This document shows, piece after piece, positions 8,359 to 18,053 of a stretch of DNA of 64,000 bases. This DNA comes from Peptostreptococcus sp. MV1 (GTDB lineage Bacteria > Bacillota > Clostridia > Peptostreptococcales > Peptostreptococcaceae). Location of the stretch: assembly GCF_000758885.1 (NCBI RefSeq), contig NZ_JRNB01000065.1, positions 1-64,000 on the forward strand. The letters run 5' to 3'. The notes below the pieces were generated by a model. The model was given only the letters and a program-made list of their open reading frames with translations, did no database searches and was not told the origin of the DNA. Position 1 is the stretch's first letter, and the number at the start of each line of letters is the position of its first letter. Made by a program: the position numbers and the translations under genes.

Positions 8359-11010
8359 TTAGAACTTGGCCAATCTTTCTTCTATAGTATGAAGTATTTC
8401 TTCAAACTTTTCTTTTTTAGCCTTTTCTTCTTCAACCAATTTTACTGGTGCCTTATTTACAAAGCCAGGGTTATTCAGCTTGCCTTCTACCCTCTTTATT
8501 TCAGATATGGCCTTGTCTCTTTCCTTATTTAATCTTTCTTTTTCCTTTTCAAAGTCTACCAACTCATCCAATGGTATAAATAATTCTACACCGTCGATTA
8601 CTACAGATACAGCATCCTCTGGTATGCCATCCTTGTTGTCCTGGATTTCTACCTCTGATGCTGATGCTAGTGACTTGAAGTATTCCTTACCGTCTTCCAT
8701 TGCTGGTCTCTTGTCTCCTGTAGGAACTATGATTATCCTGGCCTTCTTTGAAGGTGGTACATTCATCTCCGCCCTCACATTTCTGACATTTCTGATACCG
8801 TCCATGATCAGGTTCATCTTTTCCTCTTCTTCTAGCATACCATCTTCTTCCTTGTAGTGAGGATATTCAGCAGTTATAATGTAGCCCTTTACTGTTGGTA
8901 GGTATGAATATATTTCTTCAGTAATAAATGGTATAAATGGATGTAATAACTTTAGGATTTTTTCCATTACATATGTCAATGTATATAGGGCTGCCCTCTT
9001 GGCCTCTCTATCATCTCCGTATAGTCTTGGCTTGACTATTTCTATATACCAGTCACAGTATTCTGACCATGTAAAGTCATAGGCCTTCTGTAGGGCTATA
9101 CCCAGGTCAAACTGGTCCATATTGTAGTTTACTTCCTTGACCACCCTGTTGGCTCTAGAAATAATCCACTTGTCGGCTAGAGTTAGCCTATCTGCAACCG
9201 CCTGGCGAGTCAAACCATCTAGTAGGCTCTCATCCTCTAAATTCATAAATACGAACCTAGACGCATTCCACAACTTGTTGTTGAAGTTACGTGCAAATTC
9301 AACCCTTTCCATATAGAATCTCATATCATTACCTGGTGAATTACCTGTTGTAAGAGTAAATCTCAAGGCATCTGCACCATACTGGTCTATTATTTCCAGT
9401 GGGTCTATACCATTACCCAGGGACTTGGACATCTTCCTACCCTCTGAATCCCTAACCAGGCCGTGTATCAATACGTGCTCAAATGGCTTTTCATTCATAC
9501 AGAACATGGCTGAAAAGGCCATCCTAACCACCCAGAAGAAGATGATATCATAGCCTGTAACCAATACACTAGTTGGATAGTAGTAGTCTAACATATCAGT
9601 TTTTTCTGGCCAACCCATAGTTTCAAAAGGCCACAGACCTGACGAGAACCATGTATCTAAAACATCTTCATCCTGCTTGATATTAGTAGACTTACACTTA
9701 GTACATTCATGTGGAGCTTGTTCAGCGACTATTAGCTCGCCACAATCCTGGCAATAGTAGGCTGGTATCTGGTGACCCCACCACAGCTGCCTAGATACGC
9801 ACCAGTCTCTGATGTTTTCTAGCCATTGTAAATAAGTCTTGTCAAACTTATCTGGAACGAACTTTAGGTCACCCCTTTTCAATATATCTATAGCAGGCTT
9901 GGCCAATTCATCCATCTTAACAAACCACTGCAATGATAGTCTTGGCTCTATAGTAGTATGACACCTGTAGCAAGTACCTACAGCATGGTCATGCTTTTCT
10001 ATTTTAATCAGGTAACCAGCTTCTTCTAGGTCAGCAAGCAAGGCCTTCCTACACTCGTACCTGTCCATACCAGCATACTTACCTGCTAGGTCATTCATTG
10101 TAGCATCATCATTCATTACGTTGATTTCTTCAAGATTGTGTCTTTTTCCAACCTCAAAGTCATTCGGGTCATGGGCAGGTGTCATCTTAACTGCACCTGT
10201 ACCAAATTCCTTGTCTACATAGTCATCGGCAACTATAGGCAATTCCCTACCAACTAATGGCAATATAGCTGTCTTGCCCACTAGGTGGCTATACCTCTCG
10301 TCTTCAGGATGTACTGCTATACCAGAGTCACCTAACATTGTCTCAGGTCTTGTAGTAGCTATCTCCAAGTACTCGTCACTATCCTTGATAGGATACTTTA
10401 TATGCCAGAAGTTACCTGCCTGGTCTTCGTGCTCTACTTCTGCATCAGATAGGGTTGTCTTACAGTTCGGACACCAGTTTATAATCCTGTTACCCCTGTA
10501 TATGTGACCTTCTTCATATAGCTTGACAAAGAACTTTGTTACAGCCTTGTTACAGCCCTCATCCATTGTAAATCTTTCCATATCCCAGTCACATGAGGCA
10601 CCCAACTTCTTTACCTGGTTGACTATCTTGCCACCAAACTCGTCCTTCCAAGCCCAGGCCTGTCTTAGGAACTCTTCCCTACCTGCCTCGTACTTGGACT
10701 TGCCTGTTTCCTTCTTGATTCTGTCCACTACCTTTACCTCTGTAGCTATAGACGCATGATCAGTTCCTGGTATCCATAGAGCCTCATAACCATCCATCCT
10801 CTTCCACCTTGTCAGGATATCCTGTAGAGTATCATCAAGAGCGTGACCCATGTGCAACTGACCAGTAATATTTGGTGGCGGCATAACTATAGAGAAAGAC
10901 TTTTTCGACTTGTCAATTTTTGACTTGAAAAGGCCCTTGTCCTGCCACTCTTTATAGATTCTGTCCTCAAAATCCTTGGGATCGTAATTCTTAGGTAAAT
11001 TCTTGTCCAT
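8359..11010 (-). CDS. valS: Valyl-tRNA synthetase
   Basis: Class Ia synthetase charging tRNA-Val; 883 aa, full length. The HIGH-type motif is in [15 protein letters not shown], the KMSKS motif in [16 protein letters not shown] (about residue 520). A zinc-type pair YCQDCGELI...CTKC lies in the middle, and the C-terminus is a coiled coil ([19 protein letters not shown]...) typical of ValRS. I place the start at the ATG 11010, with AGGAGGATT at 11014-11022. An upstream in-frame ATG (11058) lies inside the T-box terminator stem and is not used. Expression is controlled by the T-box leader just upstream, so uncharged tRNA-Val should induce it. Confidence 0.97.
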   Translation of the reverse strand: MDKNLPKNYDPKDFEDRIYKEWQDKGLFKSKIDKSKKSFSIVMPPPNITGQLHMGHALDDTLQDILTRWKRMDGYEALWIPGTDHASIATEVKVVDRIKKETGKSKYEAGREEFLRQAWAWKDEFGGKIVNQVKKLGASCDWDMERFTMDEGCNKAVTKFFVKLYEEGHIYRGNRIINWCPNCKTTLSDAEVEHEDQAGNFWHIKYPIKDSDEYLEIATTRPETMLGDSGIAVHPEDERYSHLVGKTAILPLVGRELPIVADDYVDKEFGTGAVKMTPAHDPNDFEVGKRHNLEEINVMNDDATMNDLAGKYAGMDRYECRKALLADLEEAGYLIKIEKHDHAVGTCYRCHTTIEPRLSLQWFVKMDELAKPAIDILKRGDLKFVPDKFDKTYLQWLENIRDWCVSRQLWWGHQIPAYYCQDCGELIVAEQAPHECTKCKSTNIKQDEDVLDTWFSSGLWPFETMGWPEKTDMLDYYYPTSVLVTGYDIIFFWVVRMAFSAMFCMNEKPFEHVLIHGLVRDSEGRKMSKSLGNGIDPLEIIDQYGADALRFTLTTGNSPGNDMRFYMERVEFARNFNNKLWNASRFVFMNLEDESLLDGLTRQAVADRLTLADKWIISRANRVVKEVNYNMDQFDLGIALQKAYDFTWSEYCDWYIEIVKPRLYGDDREAKRAALYTLTYVMEKILKLLHPFIPFITEEIYSYLPTVKGYIITAEYPHYKEEDGMLEEEEKMNLIMDGIRNVRNVRAEMNVPPSKKARIIIVPTGDKRPAMEDGKEYFKSLASASEVEIQDNKDGIPEDAVSVVIDGVELFIPLDELVDFEKEKERLNKERDKAISEIKRVEGKLNNPGFVNKAPVKLVEEEKAKKEKFEEILHTIEERLAKF

Positions 11011-11040
11011 TATTAATCCTCCTACTAAAATTTTCCTACA

Positions 11041-11265
11041 AAAAAAGCTCTCATCCACAAAAGGACGAAAGCTCGCGTTACCACCTTAATTCCGACTAAT
11101 AGTCGGCACTCAAAACCTTTAACGGGGTCAACCGTACTGCACTACCACCTAGGCTTCATGCAATATGCTCAAAAGCTACCTTCGACAAACCCTCTCTAAA
11201 AATCTCCCACCAACAATTTTCTCTCTGTAAAATAGGCCTGCCTACTCCTCTTCATCAAAGCATAG
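11041..11265 (-). promoter_or_regulatory. T-box riboswitch leader of valS
   Basis: The minus strand holds the T-box core AAGGTGGTAACGCG (complement of 11074-11087). It is followed by the terminator GAGCTTTCGTCC...GGATGAGAGCTTTTTT (about 11041-11075). Upstream is a Stem I region with AGAGAGAAA and GGGAGATTTTTAGAGAGGG. Uncharged tRNA pairing with the T-box would open the antiterminator. I could not fix the specifier codon by eye; valine GTN triplets are present in the expected 3' part of Stem I. Confidence 0.92.
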
Positions 11266-11290
11266 TATAGAATTGCTATATAATAAGTAG

Positions 11291-11319
11291 ATTATATAGC
11301 ATATTAGGCCTTTTTTCAA
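11291..11319 (-). promoter_or_regulatory. Sigma-A promoter of the valS leader
   Basis: On the minus strand TTGAAA (11314-11319), 17-base spacer and TATAAT (11291-11296), placing the transcript start just before the T-box leader. Confidence 0.8.
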
Positions 11320-11640
11320 GAATATTTGCCCACTTTTTATGAATAATTAGTCTTAAGTGATATTTAAATTTTTCTAAGAATATTTAGATAATTTCTACTT
11401 TTATAAGTTTATAACTGCACTTTTATCCAGTATTTTTGTATTTTATTTTAAAAATTTAAACCTAGAAAAAATATTTTTTGCAACTTTTTTTTCTCAATTT
11501 TTCACCTATTTTTACTAATTTTAACAAATTTTCACCTTCATTTTATAGCTAATTCTATCTAATAATTAACTTTTTTTCAATTTTATTTTCATATAATATG
11601 TTAAAAAAATAGTTATTTTTTATAATTTGTTTAAATATAT
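11320..11640. other. AT-rich intergenic stretch without a gene
   Basis: This divergent region between valS and the hydrogenase gene is dominated by A and T tracts (for example 11460-11530). I find no open frame, structured RNA or clear operator in it. Confidence 0.5.
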
Positions 11641-11671
11641 TAATATTATTGTTTATTTAAGGGGATTTCTG

Positions 11672-11680
11672 TGTTATACT
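11672..11680 (+). promoter_or_regulatory. Extended -10 promoter of the hydrogenase gene
   Basis: TGTTATACT is an extended -10 element about 65 bases before the start codon. The -35 region is weak (TTTATT at 17 bases). Confidence 0.55.
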
Positions 11681-11746
11681 TTATACGAGTTCTACGAGAA
11701 AATTTGATATTTTATTATTAATTTATATTTTATATGGAGGTATACA

Positions 11747-13297
11747 ATGAGCTTAAAAGGTATCTTTACTGCTATTGCAAAAGTTCGTCGTGACGTCTTC
11801 ACAGAAGTGGCAAGATTCGCTTATGAGGATAGTCAAGACTACAACAAATTAGAAGAAATTCCATACAAGATAGTACCTGGAGAAATCGCTTCCCATAGAG
11901 AGAGTATTTTTTTGGAAAGGGCTATTGTTGGTGAAAGAATTCGTTTGGCAATGGGTGTTCCACTTAGACAAATTTCTGAACATGCCCCAATACCAGCAGG
12001 TATAGATGAACATACAGTGACAAACACTATCTATAAGCCACCATTTGTTAACATAATAAAGTTCGCATGTAATTCATGTCCGGATAATGTATACAAGACT
12101 ACTGATATTTGTAGGGGCTGCTTGGCAAGACCTTGCGTTGAAGTGTGTCCAAAGAAGGCTGTTTCAATCGTCAATGGCAAGTCTTTAATCGACCAAGACT
12201 TATGTATCAAGTGTGGTAGATGTAAGTCCGTCTGTCCATATGATGCCATTGCAAAGTTGGAAAGACCTTGTGCTAGAGCCTGTGGCATGGATGCCATTAC
12301 ATCTGACAAGTACGGTCGTGCATCAATAGACTATGACAAGTGTGTATCTTGTGGTGTATGTATTTCATCATGTCCATTTGGAGCTATTGCCGACAAGTCT
12401 CAGATCTACCAGCTAATAAATGAAATCAAGTCAGGTTCTAGAGTTATAGCTGAAATAGCACCTGCCTTTGCCGGTCAGTTTGGACCTAAGGTTACACCAG
12501 AAAAATTGAAGTCTGCCCTACTAGAATTAGGTTTCTTCGACGTAGTTGAAGTTGCCATAGGTGCCGACCTTTGTTCTATAGAAGAAGCTGAGGACTACAT
12601 GGCAAATGTACCTGAAAAGCTAGACTTTATGGCTACATCATGCTGTCCATCATGGTCAGTTATGGCCAAGAAGCTATTCCCAGAGTTCGAGGAAAATATA
12701 TCAATGGCTATGACACCAATGGTATTTACAGCTCGTTTCATCAAGCAGAGATTCAAGGATTCTAAGGTTGTATTTATAGGACCTTGTGTATCTAAGAAGC
12801 TAGAGGCAACTAGAACGTCTGTAAAGAGTCACGTTGACTATGTCCTTACTTTCGAAGAGGTAATGGGTATGTTTGAAGCCAAGGGTATAGTCCTTGAAGA
12901 AATGGAACCTGCTGACAATATCAACTTTGGTACAGGAGCTGGTAGAGGTTTCGCAGTATCTGGCGGTGTTGCAAATGCTGTTGTAGACGTAATCAAGAAG
13001 ATTGACCCAGATAGAGAAATTCTAATAGATAAGGCTGATGGCCTAAAGGAATGTAGAAATATGCTAATGCTGGCCAAGGCTGGTAAGAGAAATGGCTACC
13101 TTCTAGAAGGTATGGCCTGCCCTGGTGGATGTGTTGCCGGTACTGGTACTATCCAGCCAGTCAACAAGAGTACTGCTACAGTAAATAACTACAAGAAAAA
13201 GGCTGAAAAGCAGGTAGCTAATGAAAGTAAGTATGCTGAAATGTTGTCAAAACTAGATGATTCTTGGTTTGATAATTGGAAGCTAGACATTGAATAA
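11747..13297 (+). CDS. [FeFe]-hydrogenase, group B (B1/B3) type
   Basis: 516 aa iron-sulfur hydrogenase. The H-cluster signatures are TSCCPSW (297-303), GPCVSKKLE (345-353) and GMACPGGCVAG (455-465). The GPC-SKK form of L2, not the MPCTAKK of group A, and the absence of an N-terminal plant-type ferredoxin domain place it in group B. Cysteine clusters at about 121-134, 153-163 and 199-209 should bind several [4Fe-4S] clusters; CNSCPDN near 108-114 is an additional group. It probably couples ferredoxin to proton reduction or H2 uptake or sensing; direction cannot be read from sequence. Maturases (HydEFG) are not in this window. GGAGG precedes the ATG; it is monocistronic. Confidence 0.9.
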   Translation: MSLKGIFTAIAKVRRDVFTEVARFAYEDSQDYNKLEEIPYKIVPGEIASHRESIFLERAIVGERIRLAMGVPLRQISEHAPIPAGIDEHTVTNTIYKPPFVNIIKFACNSCPDNVYKTTDICRGCLARPCVEVCPKKAVSIVNGKSLIDQDLCIKCGRCKSVCPYDAIAKLERPCARACGMDAITSDKYGRASIDYDKCVSCGVCISSCPFGAIADKSQIYQLINEIKSGSRVIAEIAPAFAGQFGPKVTPEKLKSALLELGFFDVVEVAIGADLCSIEEAEDYMANVPEKLDFMATSCCPSWSVMAKKLFPEFEENISMAMTPMVFTARFIKQRFKDSKVVFIGPCVSKKLEATRTSVKSHVDYVLTFEEVMGMFEAKGIVLEEMEPADNINFGTGAGRGFAVSGGVANAVVDVIKKIDPDREILIDKADGLKECRNMLMLAKAGKRNGYLLEGMACPGGCVAGTGTIQPVNKSTATVNNYKKKAEKQVANESKYAEMLSKLDDSWFDNWKLDIE

Positions 13298-13336
13298 GAA
13301 AATATAAATAGCTGACCCAAGGGACAGCACTAAAGA

Positions 13337-13390
13337 AACGGAGGCGCACCTACTAGTCATATGACTGTGAGTGTGAACCTCCGTTTTATT
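13337..13390 (+). terminator. Terminator after the hydrogenase gene
   Basis: ACGGAGG pairs with CCTCCGT, followed by TTTATTG; the loop is long, with an inner imperfect stem. Oriented for the plus strand. Confidence 0.75.
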
Positions 13391-13492
13391 GTGTAGTAGC
13401 TTTCGAGACTCTATTTAATTATATAATCGCTTTGAGACTATATTCTATTGTGTAATAGACTTAAATTTCCTTTTCAGTCTATTATATGCTAG

Positions 13493-14134
13493 CTACAACT
13501 CTTTTGTCTGATAGGCTTTTAGAGAGCTCATAATTGATATAGTAAATGCCAAAATAGAAACTACCACCATACTGGCTATCAATGAATTCCTACTCATATT
13601 CGCTATAAAGTCCAGTTGAATTTTTATCTTCAAAGTAGCTATAATCGTCGGTCCTAGTGATATCATAACCACTACCAGCATCACAAGATACCTACCTGCC
13701 CTGACACCGAGCCTACTCGTCAACCCTAGATAAATTGAAGCTATAAGGGTAAAAACAAAAATCGACACAACTATTCCCATAGCATTTATCGGTTCCAATT
13801 GCGCTAAGGCTAGGCTCTCCACAAAATATACACATAGGCAGTATCCATATACTAGATACATCAATAAGTATCTCTTTACAACCAAGAGCCTTCTACTATA
13901 TCCAACAGCTGTTATCAAGGCTGTAGCCTTGGGATACTTTTCCTCCTCTTCATCAATACCTGAAAAAAGCGTAACTGCAATAACAATTGTCTCAACACTC
14001 AAGACTAATCCTGAAGGAATCTCCTTACCCCCACCTGCAAGGCATATAAAACCAGGAAATATAACTGAAACTAGCATGACTATAACCCAAACCTTCTTGG
14101 CTATCAAAAAATCCTTTTTAAGTAAGTTAAGCAT
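13493..14134 (-). CDS. ABC-2 type transporter permease
   Basis: 213 aa integral membrane protein with about six hydrophobic segments: VWVIVMLVSVIFPGFICLAG, LVLSVETIVIAVTLFSG, the region around YLLMYLVYGYCLCVYF, IVVSIFVFTLIASIYLGL, LVMLVVVMISLGPTIIATL, and LIASMVVVSILAFTISIM. The cytosolic EEEEKYPKATALITAVGYSRR loop is typical of the small ABC-2 permeases paired with YtrB-like ATPases. Its start overlaps the end of the ATPase gene by eight bases, so the two are translationally coupled. The GntR regulator upstream is probably its repressor. The substrate is unknown; such systems often answer cell-envelope antibiotics. Confidence 0.85.
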   Translation of the reverse strand: MLNLLKKDFLIAKKVWVIVMLVSVIFPGFICLAGGGKEIPSGLVLSVETIVIAVTLFSGIDEEEEKYPKATALITAVGYSRRLLVVKRYLLMYLVYGYCLCVYFVESLALAQLEPINAMGIVVSIFVFTLIASIYLGLTSRLGVRAGRYLVMLVVVMISLGPTIIATLKIKIQLDFIANMSRNSLIASMVVVSILAFTISIMSSLKAYQTKEL

Positions 14135-14993
14135 CTAAGCTACCCCCTTCCACATAAGCTAGCATAATATCCTCAATATTTATTCTTTCCACAATTATCC
14201 CTGGTATCAGATGGTTCAACTCATCCAGTCTTTCAGTTATACCGGAAAAACCGTAATCACTCTCTTTAAGACTCAAAAAATATTTTTTAGATTCTTCATT
14301 TATCAAGGCCTTGTCACCCTTGACCCTGACATAGGAATCCAACAAACTATCCTTGTCTTCCACAAATACTATTTGCCCCTTATTTATAAAAACTATTATA
14401 TCGGCGAACTTATCTAAGTCAGAAGTTATATGGCTAGAGTAAAATACACCCTTGCCTCCCACCTTCATAAAATCGTTCAGAATCTCCATCAGCTCTTTTC
14501 TGACTAGGGGATCAAGACCGGAAGTAGGCTCATCCATAATCAATAATTCAGCATGGTGTGATAGGGCCAGAGTCAAGGCAAACTTCATCTTCATCCCCTT
14601 TGACAAGGTCGCTATCTTCTGATTTTCATCAAGAGAAAATTTATTTAAATACTTGTAGTAGCTTGAATCGTCCCAATTAGAATAAGCCTTTGAAATGATT
14701 GACTTCATTTCTCTTATCTTGAGCGAGTCATATAGGTAACCCTCATCAAAAACCACTCCAATCCTGTCCTTTATCTGTCTAGAATCCTCATCCAGGTCCA
14801 TCCCAAAAATACTTATCTGGCCCGAATCCTTTTGAGATAGGCCCAGCATAGACCTAATAGTAGTAGTCTTGCCCTGGCCATTTAGACCAATAAAACCTAC
14901 TATACAGCCCTCTGGTATAGAAAAAGAAATGTCAGTCAGGGCAAATTTTTCATACGTCTTATTCAAACCACTAATCTCAATTACATTTTTCAT
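14127..14993 (-). CDS. ABC transporter ATP-binding protein (YtrB-like)
   Basis: 288 aa. Walker A GLNGQGKTTT (about 37-46), signature region LSKGMKMKFALTLALS (about 134-149), Walker B LLIMDEPTSGLDP and switch histidine in SSHITSD are all in place, so it is an active ATPase. A C-terminal region of about 80 residues follows the core, as in the bacitracin/YtrB-type exporters. It is the second gene of a regulator-ATPase-permease unit, 73 bases after the GntR gene, and overlaps the permease. Exporter of an unknown, probably envelope-active, compound; the assignment to YtrB rests on architecture and the regulator type. Confidence 0.9.
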   Translation of the reverse strand: MKNVIEISGLNKTYEKFALTDISFSIPEGCIVGFIGLNGQGKTTTIRSMLGLSQKDSGQISIFGMDLDEDSRQIKDRIGVVFDEGYLYDSLKIREMKSIISKAYSNWDDSSYYKYLNKFSLDENQKIATLSKGMKMKFALTLALSHHAELLIMDEPTSGLDPLVRKELMEILNDFMKVGGKGVFYSSHITSDLDKFADIIVFINKGQIVFVEDKDSLLDSYVRVKGDKALINEESKKYFLSLKESDYGFSGITERLDELNHLIPGIIVERINIEDIMLAYVEGGSLDA

Positions 14994-15066
14994 TTCAAGT
15001 CCTCCTCATAAAATTTATGGCTAATCATAATCACAAAATTTATAATAGATCATTTTATTATATTTA

Positions 15067-15444
15067 TCATAACGTATCTTCATACAAAATATCTATCATG
15101 GCATTTAACTCTTCCCTGCTGATATCAAGAGACTTGGCTGTATTTATAGCATCCAAAAGCTTGTCCTCAACCATCCTCCTCTTGGCATCCTTCAAAAGCT
15201 CTATATTTCCAGCAGATACAAAAGTTCCAAGACCTGCCTGACTAACCACAAAGCCCTCTTCCTCAAGGTCACTATAGACTCGCCTAATAGTCAAAACACT
15301 CACTTGAAGGTCACTGGCAAAGGCCCTTATAGAAGGCAAGGCATCACCCTCTTTGAGGTCCCCTTTCAATATACAATCCTTAACCTGGTCCTCTATCTGC
15401 TGGTATAGAGGCAGTCTAGAGCTATTCGACACAATTATTTTCAA
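15067..15444 (-). CDS. GntR-family regulator, YtrA subfamily
   Basis: 125 aa from a TTG start at 15444, chosen because AAGGAGG (15453-15459) ends eight bases upstream and the resulting N-terminus MKIIVSNSS is the usual YtrA beginning. The winged helix occupies residues about 8-75 (PLYQQIEDQVKDCILKG, then LPSIRAFASDLQVSVLTIRRVYSDLEEEGFV). There is only a short C-terminal helix pair and no large effector domain, which defines YtrA. It sits first in the ABC transporter unit and presumably represses it. The leader at about 15461-15500 contains overlapping inverted words (TGTATA, GTATAC) that could be the operator. Confidence 0.85.
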   Translation of the reverse strand: MKIIVSNSSRLPLYQQIEDQVKDCILKGDLKEGDALPSIRAFASDLQVSVLTIRRVYSDLEEEGFVVSQAGLGTFVSAGNIELLKDAKRRMVEDKLLDAINTAKSLDISREELNAMIDILYEDTL

Positions 15445-15645
15445 AATTTCCACCTCCTTAACTGTATATATTCTATATGCACAGTATACACTATGTAAGC
15501 ACAACTGTAAATAGGCCTGCATAAAAATTCATGAATTTGTGGTATACTTTTTATTATAAGGGACTAAAATTTAAATTTATTGGATTAGACACTTGACATG
15601 AACCCTGGGCACAGTGTTATCTTGTCTATAAAGGAGATGATGGAT

Positions 15646-16041
15646 ATGCTTAGAAGTGAAATACAAGAAAAAACAGGATTAACCAGAAAGGCAATTGAAT
15701 ATTATGAAAACAAGGACTTGGTCAAGCCTCAAAAAACGATTAATGTCTTCCGAAACTATAGCCAAGAAGATTTAGCTAGCTTGAAAAAAATTTCTGTATA
15801 TAGAAAACTAGGACTTTCTGTCTATGAAATCAAAAAAATCCTACAGGATAATGAAAATATTCTACCCTCTATTTTAAGAAAAAAACAATACTACTCCGAC
15901 CTAGAAAATAGAAAAAATGAAATCTTAAAGCTACTTTCTCTTGGAGAGAATATAGATACCATAAACCAAATGCTCACGAATTTAGAGAAAGAAGAAACTA
16001 TCTATACACTTTTAGAAAATTATGCATGGAAAAACCAATAG
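15646..16041 (+). CDS. MerR-family transcriptional regulator
   Basis: 131 aa from the ATG at 15646. AAGGAG (15631-15636) lies nine bases upstream; two further ATGs at 15637 and 15640 overlap the ribosome site. The N-terminus has the MerR helix-turn-helix and wing (EIQEKTGLTRKAIEYYENKDLVKP...NVFRNYSQEDLASLKKISVYRKLGLSVYEIKKIL), followed by a coiled coil (LRKKQYYSDLENRKNEILKLL). It has no obvious metal-binding cysteines or drug-binding domain, so the ligand is unknown. No target gene is adjacent except the divergent GntR/ABC unit. A large palindrome follows it. Confidence 0.8.
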   Translation: MLRSEIQEKTGLTRKAIEYYENKDLVKPQKTINVFRNYSQEDLASLKKISVYRKLGLSVYEIKKILQDNENILPSILRKKQYYSDLENRKNEILKLLSLGENIDTINQMLTNLEKEETIYTLLENYAWKNQ

Positions 16042-16135
16042 ATTTGCATACCAACGCAAAACACTTAACATCATATATCAACATTTATTTTTGATATACG
16101 CCTACACCACCTCATCCAGAACATATTTTGTAAAA

Positions 16136-16309
16136 TAAGAGGCTATTAGCTTTATAAGTGTAAGAATTGAGAGGAATTTAATTTATATCAATGCGAAAAT
16201 AGCGTCACAAAACTCAGGTGCATAAAATGCACATTTGAGTTTTGTAGATATTAAGCATATGATATAAAAAATTCCGGTTCAACTTACACGATAAAGCTAT
16301 AGCCTTTAT
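16136..16309. repeat. Long imperfect palindrome (MITE-like or structured RNA)
   Basis: Left arm 16136-16216 and right arm 16236-16309 pair over most of their length: ATAAGAGGCTAT with ATAGCCTTTAT, TAGCTTTATAAGTGTAAG with CTTACACGATAAAGCTA, TATATCA with TGATATA. The centre is a strong hairpin, CAAAACTCA...GTGCAT-aaa-ATGCAC...TGAGTTTTG. The ends are ATAA/TTAT. No reading frame is inside. It could be a miniature inverted-repeat element or a long hairpin transcript; no second copy was noticed in this window. Confidence 0.65.
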
Positions 16310-16317
16310 CTACACAT

Positions 16318-17868
16318 CTAAACTAACTTAGTTGTAAAGTCCTCTATATTCCACACTTCATCAACCACGTCATTATAGAACTCAGGCTCATGGCTTACCA
16401 GGAGCACAGTTCCCTTGAACTCTTTTACGGCCTTCTTCAGTTCATCCTTGGCATCTACATCCAAGTGGTTAGTAGGCTCGTCCAGCACTAGGAAGTTAAT
16501 ATCCTTTAGCATGATCTTGCACAACCTAACCTTGGCTGCCTCACCACCTGATAAGACCCTCATCTGGCTAGTGATATGGTCATTTGTCAAACCACACTTG
16601 GCCAAGGCCCGCCTTACATCTATATTATCCATGCCTGGATATTCATTCCAAATTTCATCCATGGCAGTATTTGTATTCTCATGAGACGACTCCTGTTCGA
16701 AGTAACCAACCTCTAAGTAATCACCCAATCTCAGGTCTCCTCCAAATGGTTTAACAATGCCTAACAGGGTCTTTAATAGGGTAGACTTACCGATACCATT
16801 CATACCCTTTAGGGCTATCTTCTTGCCCCTTTCAAGCCTAAAATTAAGTGGTTTAGTCAGTGGATCATCATAGCCCAATACCAGGTCATTTGTCTCAAAT
16901 ACCAACTTGCCTGATGTACGAGCATTTCTAAATGCAAATGTCGGCTTAATCTTTTCCTTTGGTCTTTCAAGTATTTCCATCTTGTCTAGCTGCTTCTGTC
17001 TAGAGTTGGCCATGCCCCTAGTCGCTACCCTGGCCTTGTTTCTAGCTATAAAGTCTTCAAGCTTCTTTCTTTCTTCGACCTGCTTTTCATAGGCCTGTTC
17101 TTCCTGACGTTTCTTTATTTCATTTAGCCTTTCGAATTCATCATAATTTCCCTTGTACCTATTCAATTCTCCATTTTCTAAGTGGTAGATAACATTACAA
17201 GTATTGTTGATAAAGTCTATATCATGAGACACTAGTACAAAGGCATTTTCATAATCCTGTAGGTACCTAGTCAACCAAATAATATGCTCTTCATCCAAGA
17301 AGTTGGTAGGCTCGTCTAGAACTAGTATAGTCGGATTTTCAAGCAAGAGTTTTGTTAGTAGAACCTTTGTCCTCTGACCACCTGATAGGTCTGTCACATC
17401 CTTATCCAAGCCTAGTTCACCTAGACCCAAACCATTGGCAACCTCCTGAATCTTGGCATCTATAGTATAAAAACCACTATGCTCTAGCATAGTCTGGATT
17501 TCCGCTGTATCCTCCAGGTACTTACTCATTTCCTCATCGGTCGCCTCTGCCATCTTGTCATAGATTTCTAGCATTTCTTTTTCTAGATCAAACATCTTCT
17601 TGAAGGCATCTCTCAATATTTCTCTTATAGTCTTGCCCTTTTCTAGGACAGTATGCTGATCTAGATAACCAACTGTTACCCTATTTGACCACTTAATATC
17701 GCCAGCATCTGGCATCTGCCTCATAGTTATTATATTTAAAAAACTAGACTTGCCTTCTCCATTTGGACCTACAAGGGCTATATGTTCTCCCTTTCTAATC
17801 CTGAATGACACATCTTCTAAAATAGTCCTAGCCCCAAAGCCATGACTAACATTTTCTACTACTAACAT
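16318..17868 (-). CDS. ABC-F family ATPase (YkpA/YfmM/YbiT type)
   Basis: 516 aa with two ABC domains and no membrane segment. First domain: Walker A GPNGEGKSS, signature LSGGQRTK, Walker B LVLDEPTNFLD. Linker about 240-300 rich in Lys, Arg and Glu (EEQAYEKQVEERKKLEDFI...), the arm that reaches into the ribosomal E-site in this family. Second domain: GMNGIGKST, LSGGEAAK, LVLDEPTNHLD. The length and short C-terminus match the YkpA/YfmM/YbiT branch, so it is more likely a translation factor than an antibiotic-resistance ABC-F protein, though that cannot be proven here. It is alone, with downstream space taken by the long palindrome. Confidence 0.88.
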   Translation of the reverse strand: MLVVENVSHGFGARTILEDVSFRIRKGEHIALVGPNGEGKSSFLNIITMRQMPDAGDIKWSNRVTVGYLDQHTVLEKGKTIREILRDAFKKMFDLEKEMLEIYDKMAEATDEEMSKYLEDTAEIQTMLEHSGFYTIDAKIQEVANGLGLGELGLDKDVTDLSGGQRTKVLLTKLLLENPTILVLDEPTNFLDEEHIIWLTRYLQDYENAFVLVSHDIDFINNTCNVIYHLENGELNRYKGNYDEFERLNEIKKRQEEQAYEKQVEERKKLEDFIARNKARVATRGMANSRQKQLDKMEILERPKEKIKPTFAFRNARTSGKLVFETNDLVLGYDDPLTKPLNFRLERGKKIALKGMNGIGKSTLLKTLLGIVKPFGGDLRLGDYLEVGYFEQESSHENTNTAMDEIWNEYPGMDNIDVRRALAKCGLTNDHITSQMRVLSGGEAAKVRLCKIMLKDINFLVLDEPTNHLDVDAKDELKKAVKEFKGTVLLVSHEPEFYNDVVDEVWNIEDFTTKLV

Positions 17869-17996
17869 CTAATCCTCCTAATTTTTCCGATTCTATCACA
17901 AATTTTATCACTTTAATATAATTTTATTATTACCTAAGATATCATCTTTCACTACTCTATAATATTATTAATCGGGGATTTATTCAAGCAAAAATG

Positions 17997-18025
17997 TTGT
18001 AAAATGCACATATTTACAGTATAAT
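17997..18025 (+). promoter_or_regulatory. Sigma-A promoter of the penicillin-binding protein gene
   Basis: TTGTAA (17997-18002), 17-base spacer, TATAAT (18020-18025), about 30 bases before the start codon. Confidence 0.8.
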
Positions 18026-18053
18026 TATTAGATAGTAAGGGGGTTAAAAATAC

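Noticed and set aside
13391-13492. Half-similar words GCTTTCGAGACTCTATTT and GCTTTGAGACTATATTCT as a functional repeat
   Set aside because: Imperfect, only two copies, in an AT-rich spacer; a weak stem (13454-13483) there has no T-run.
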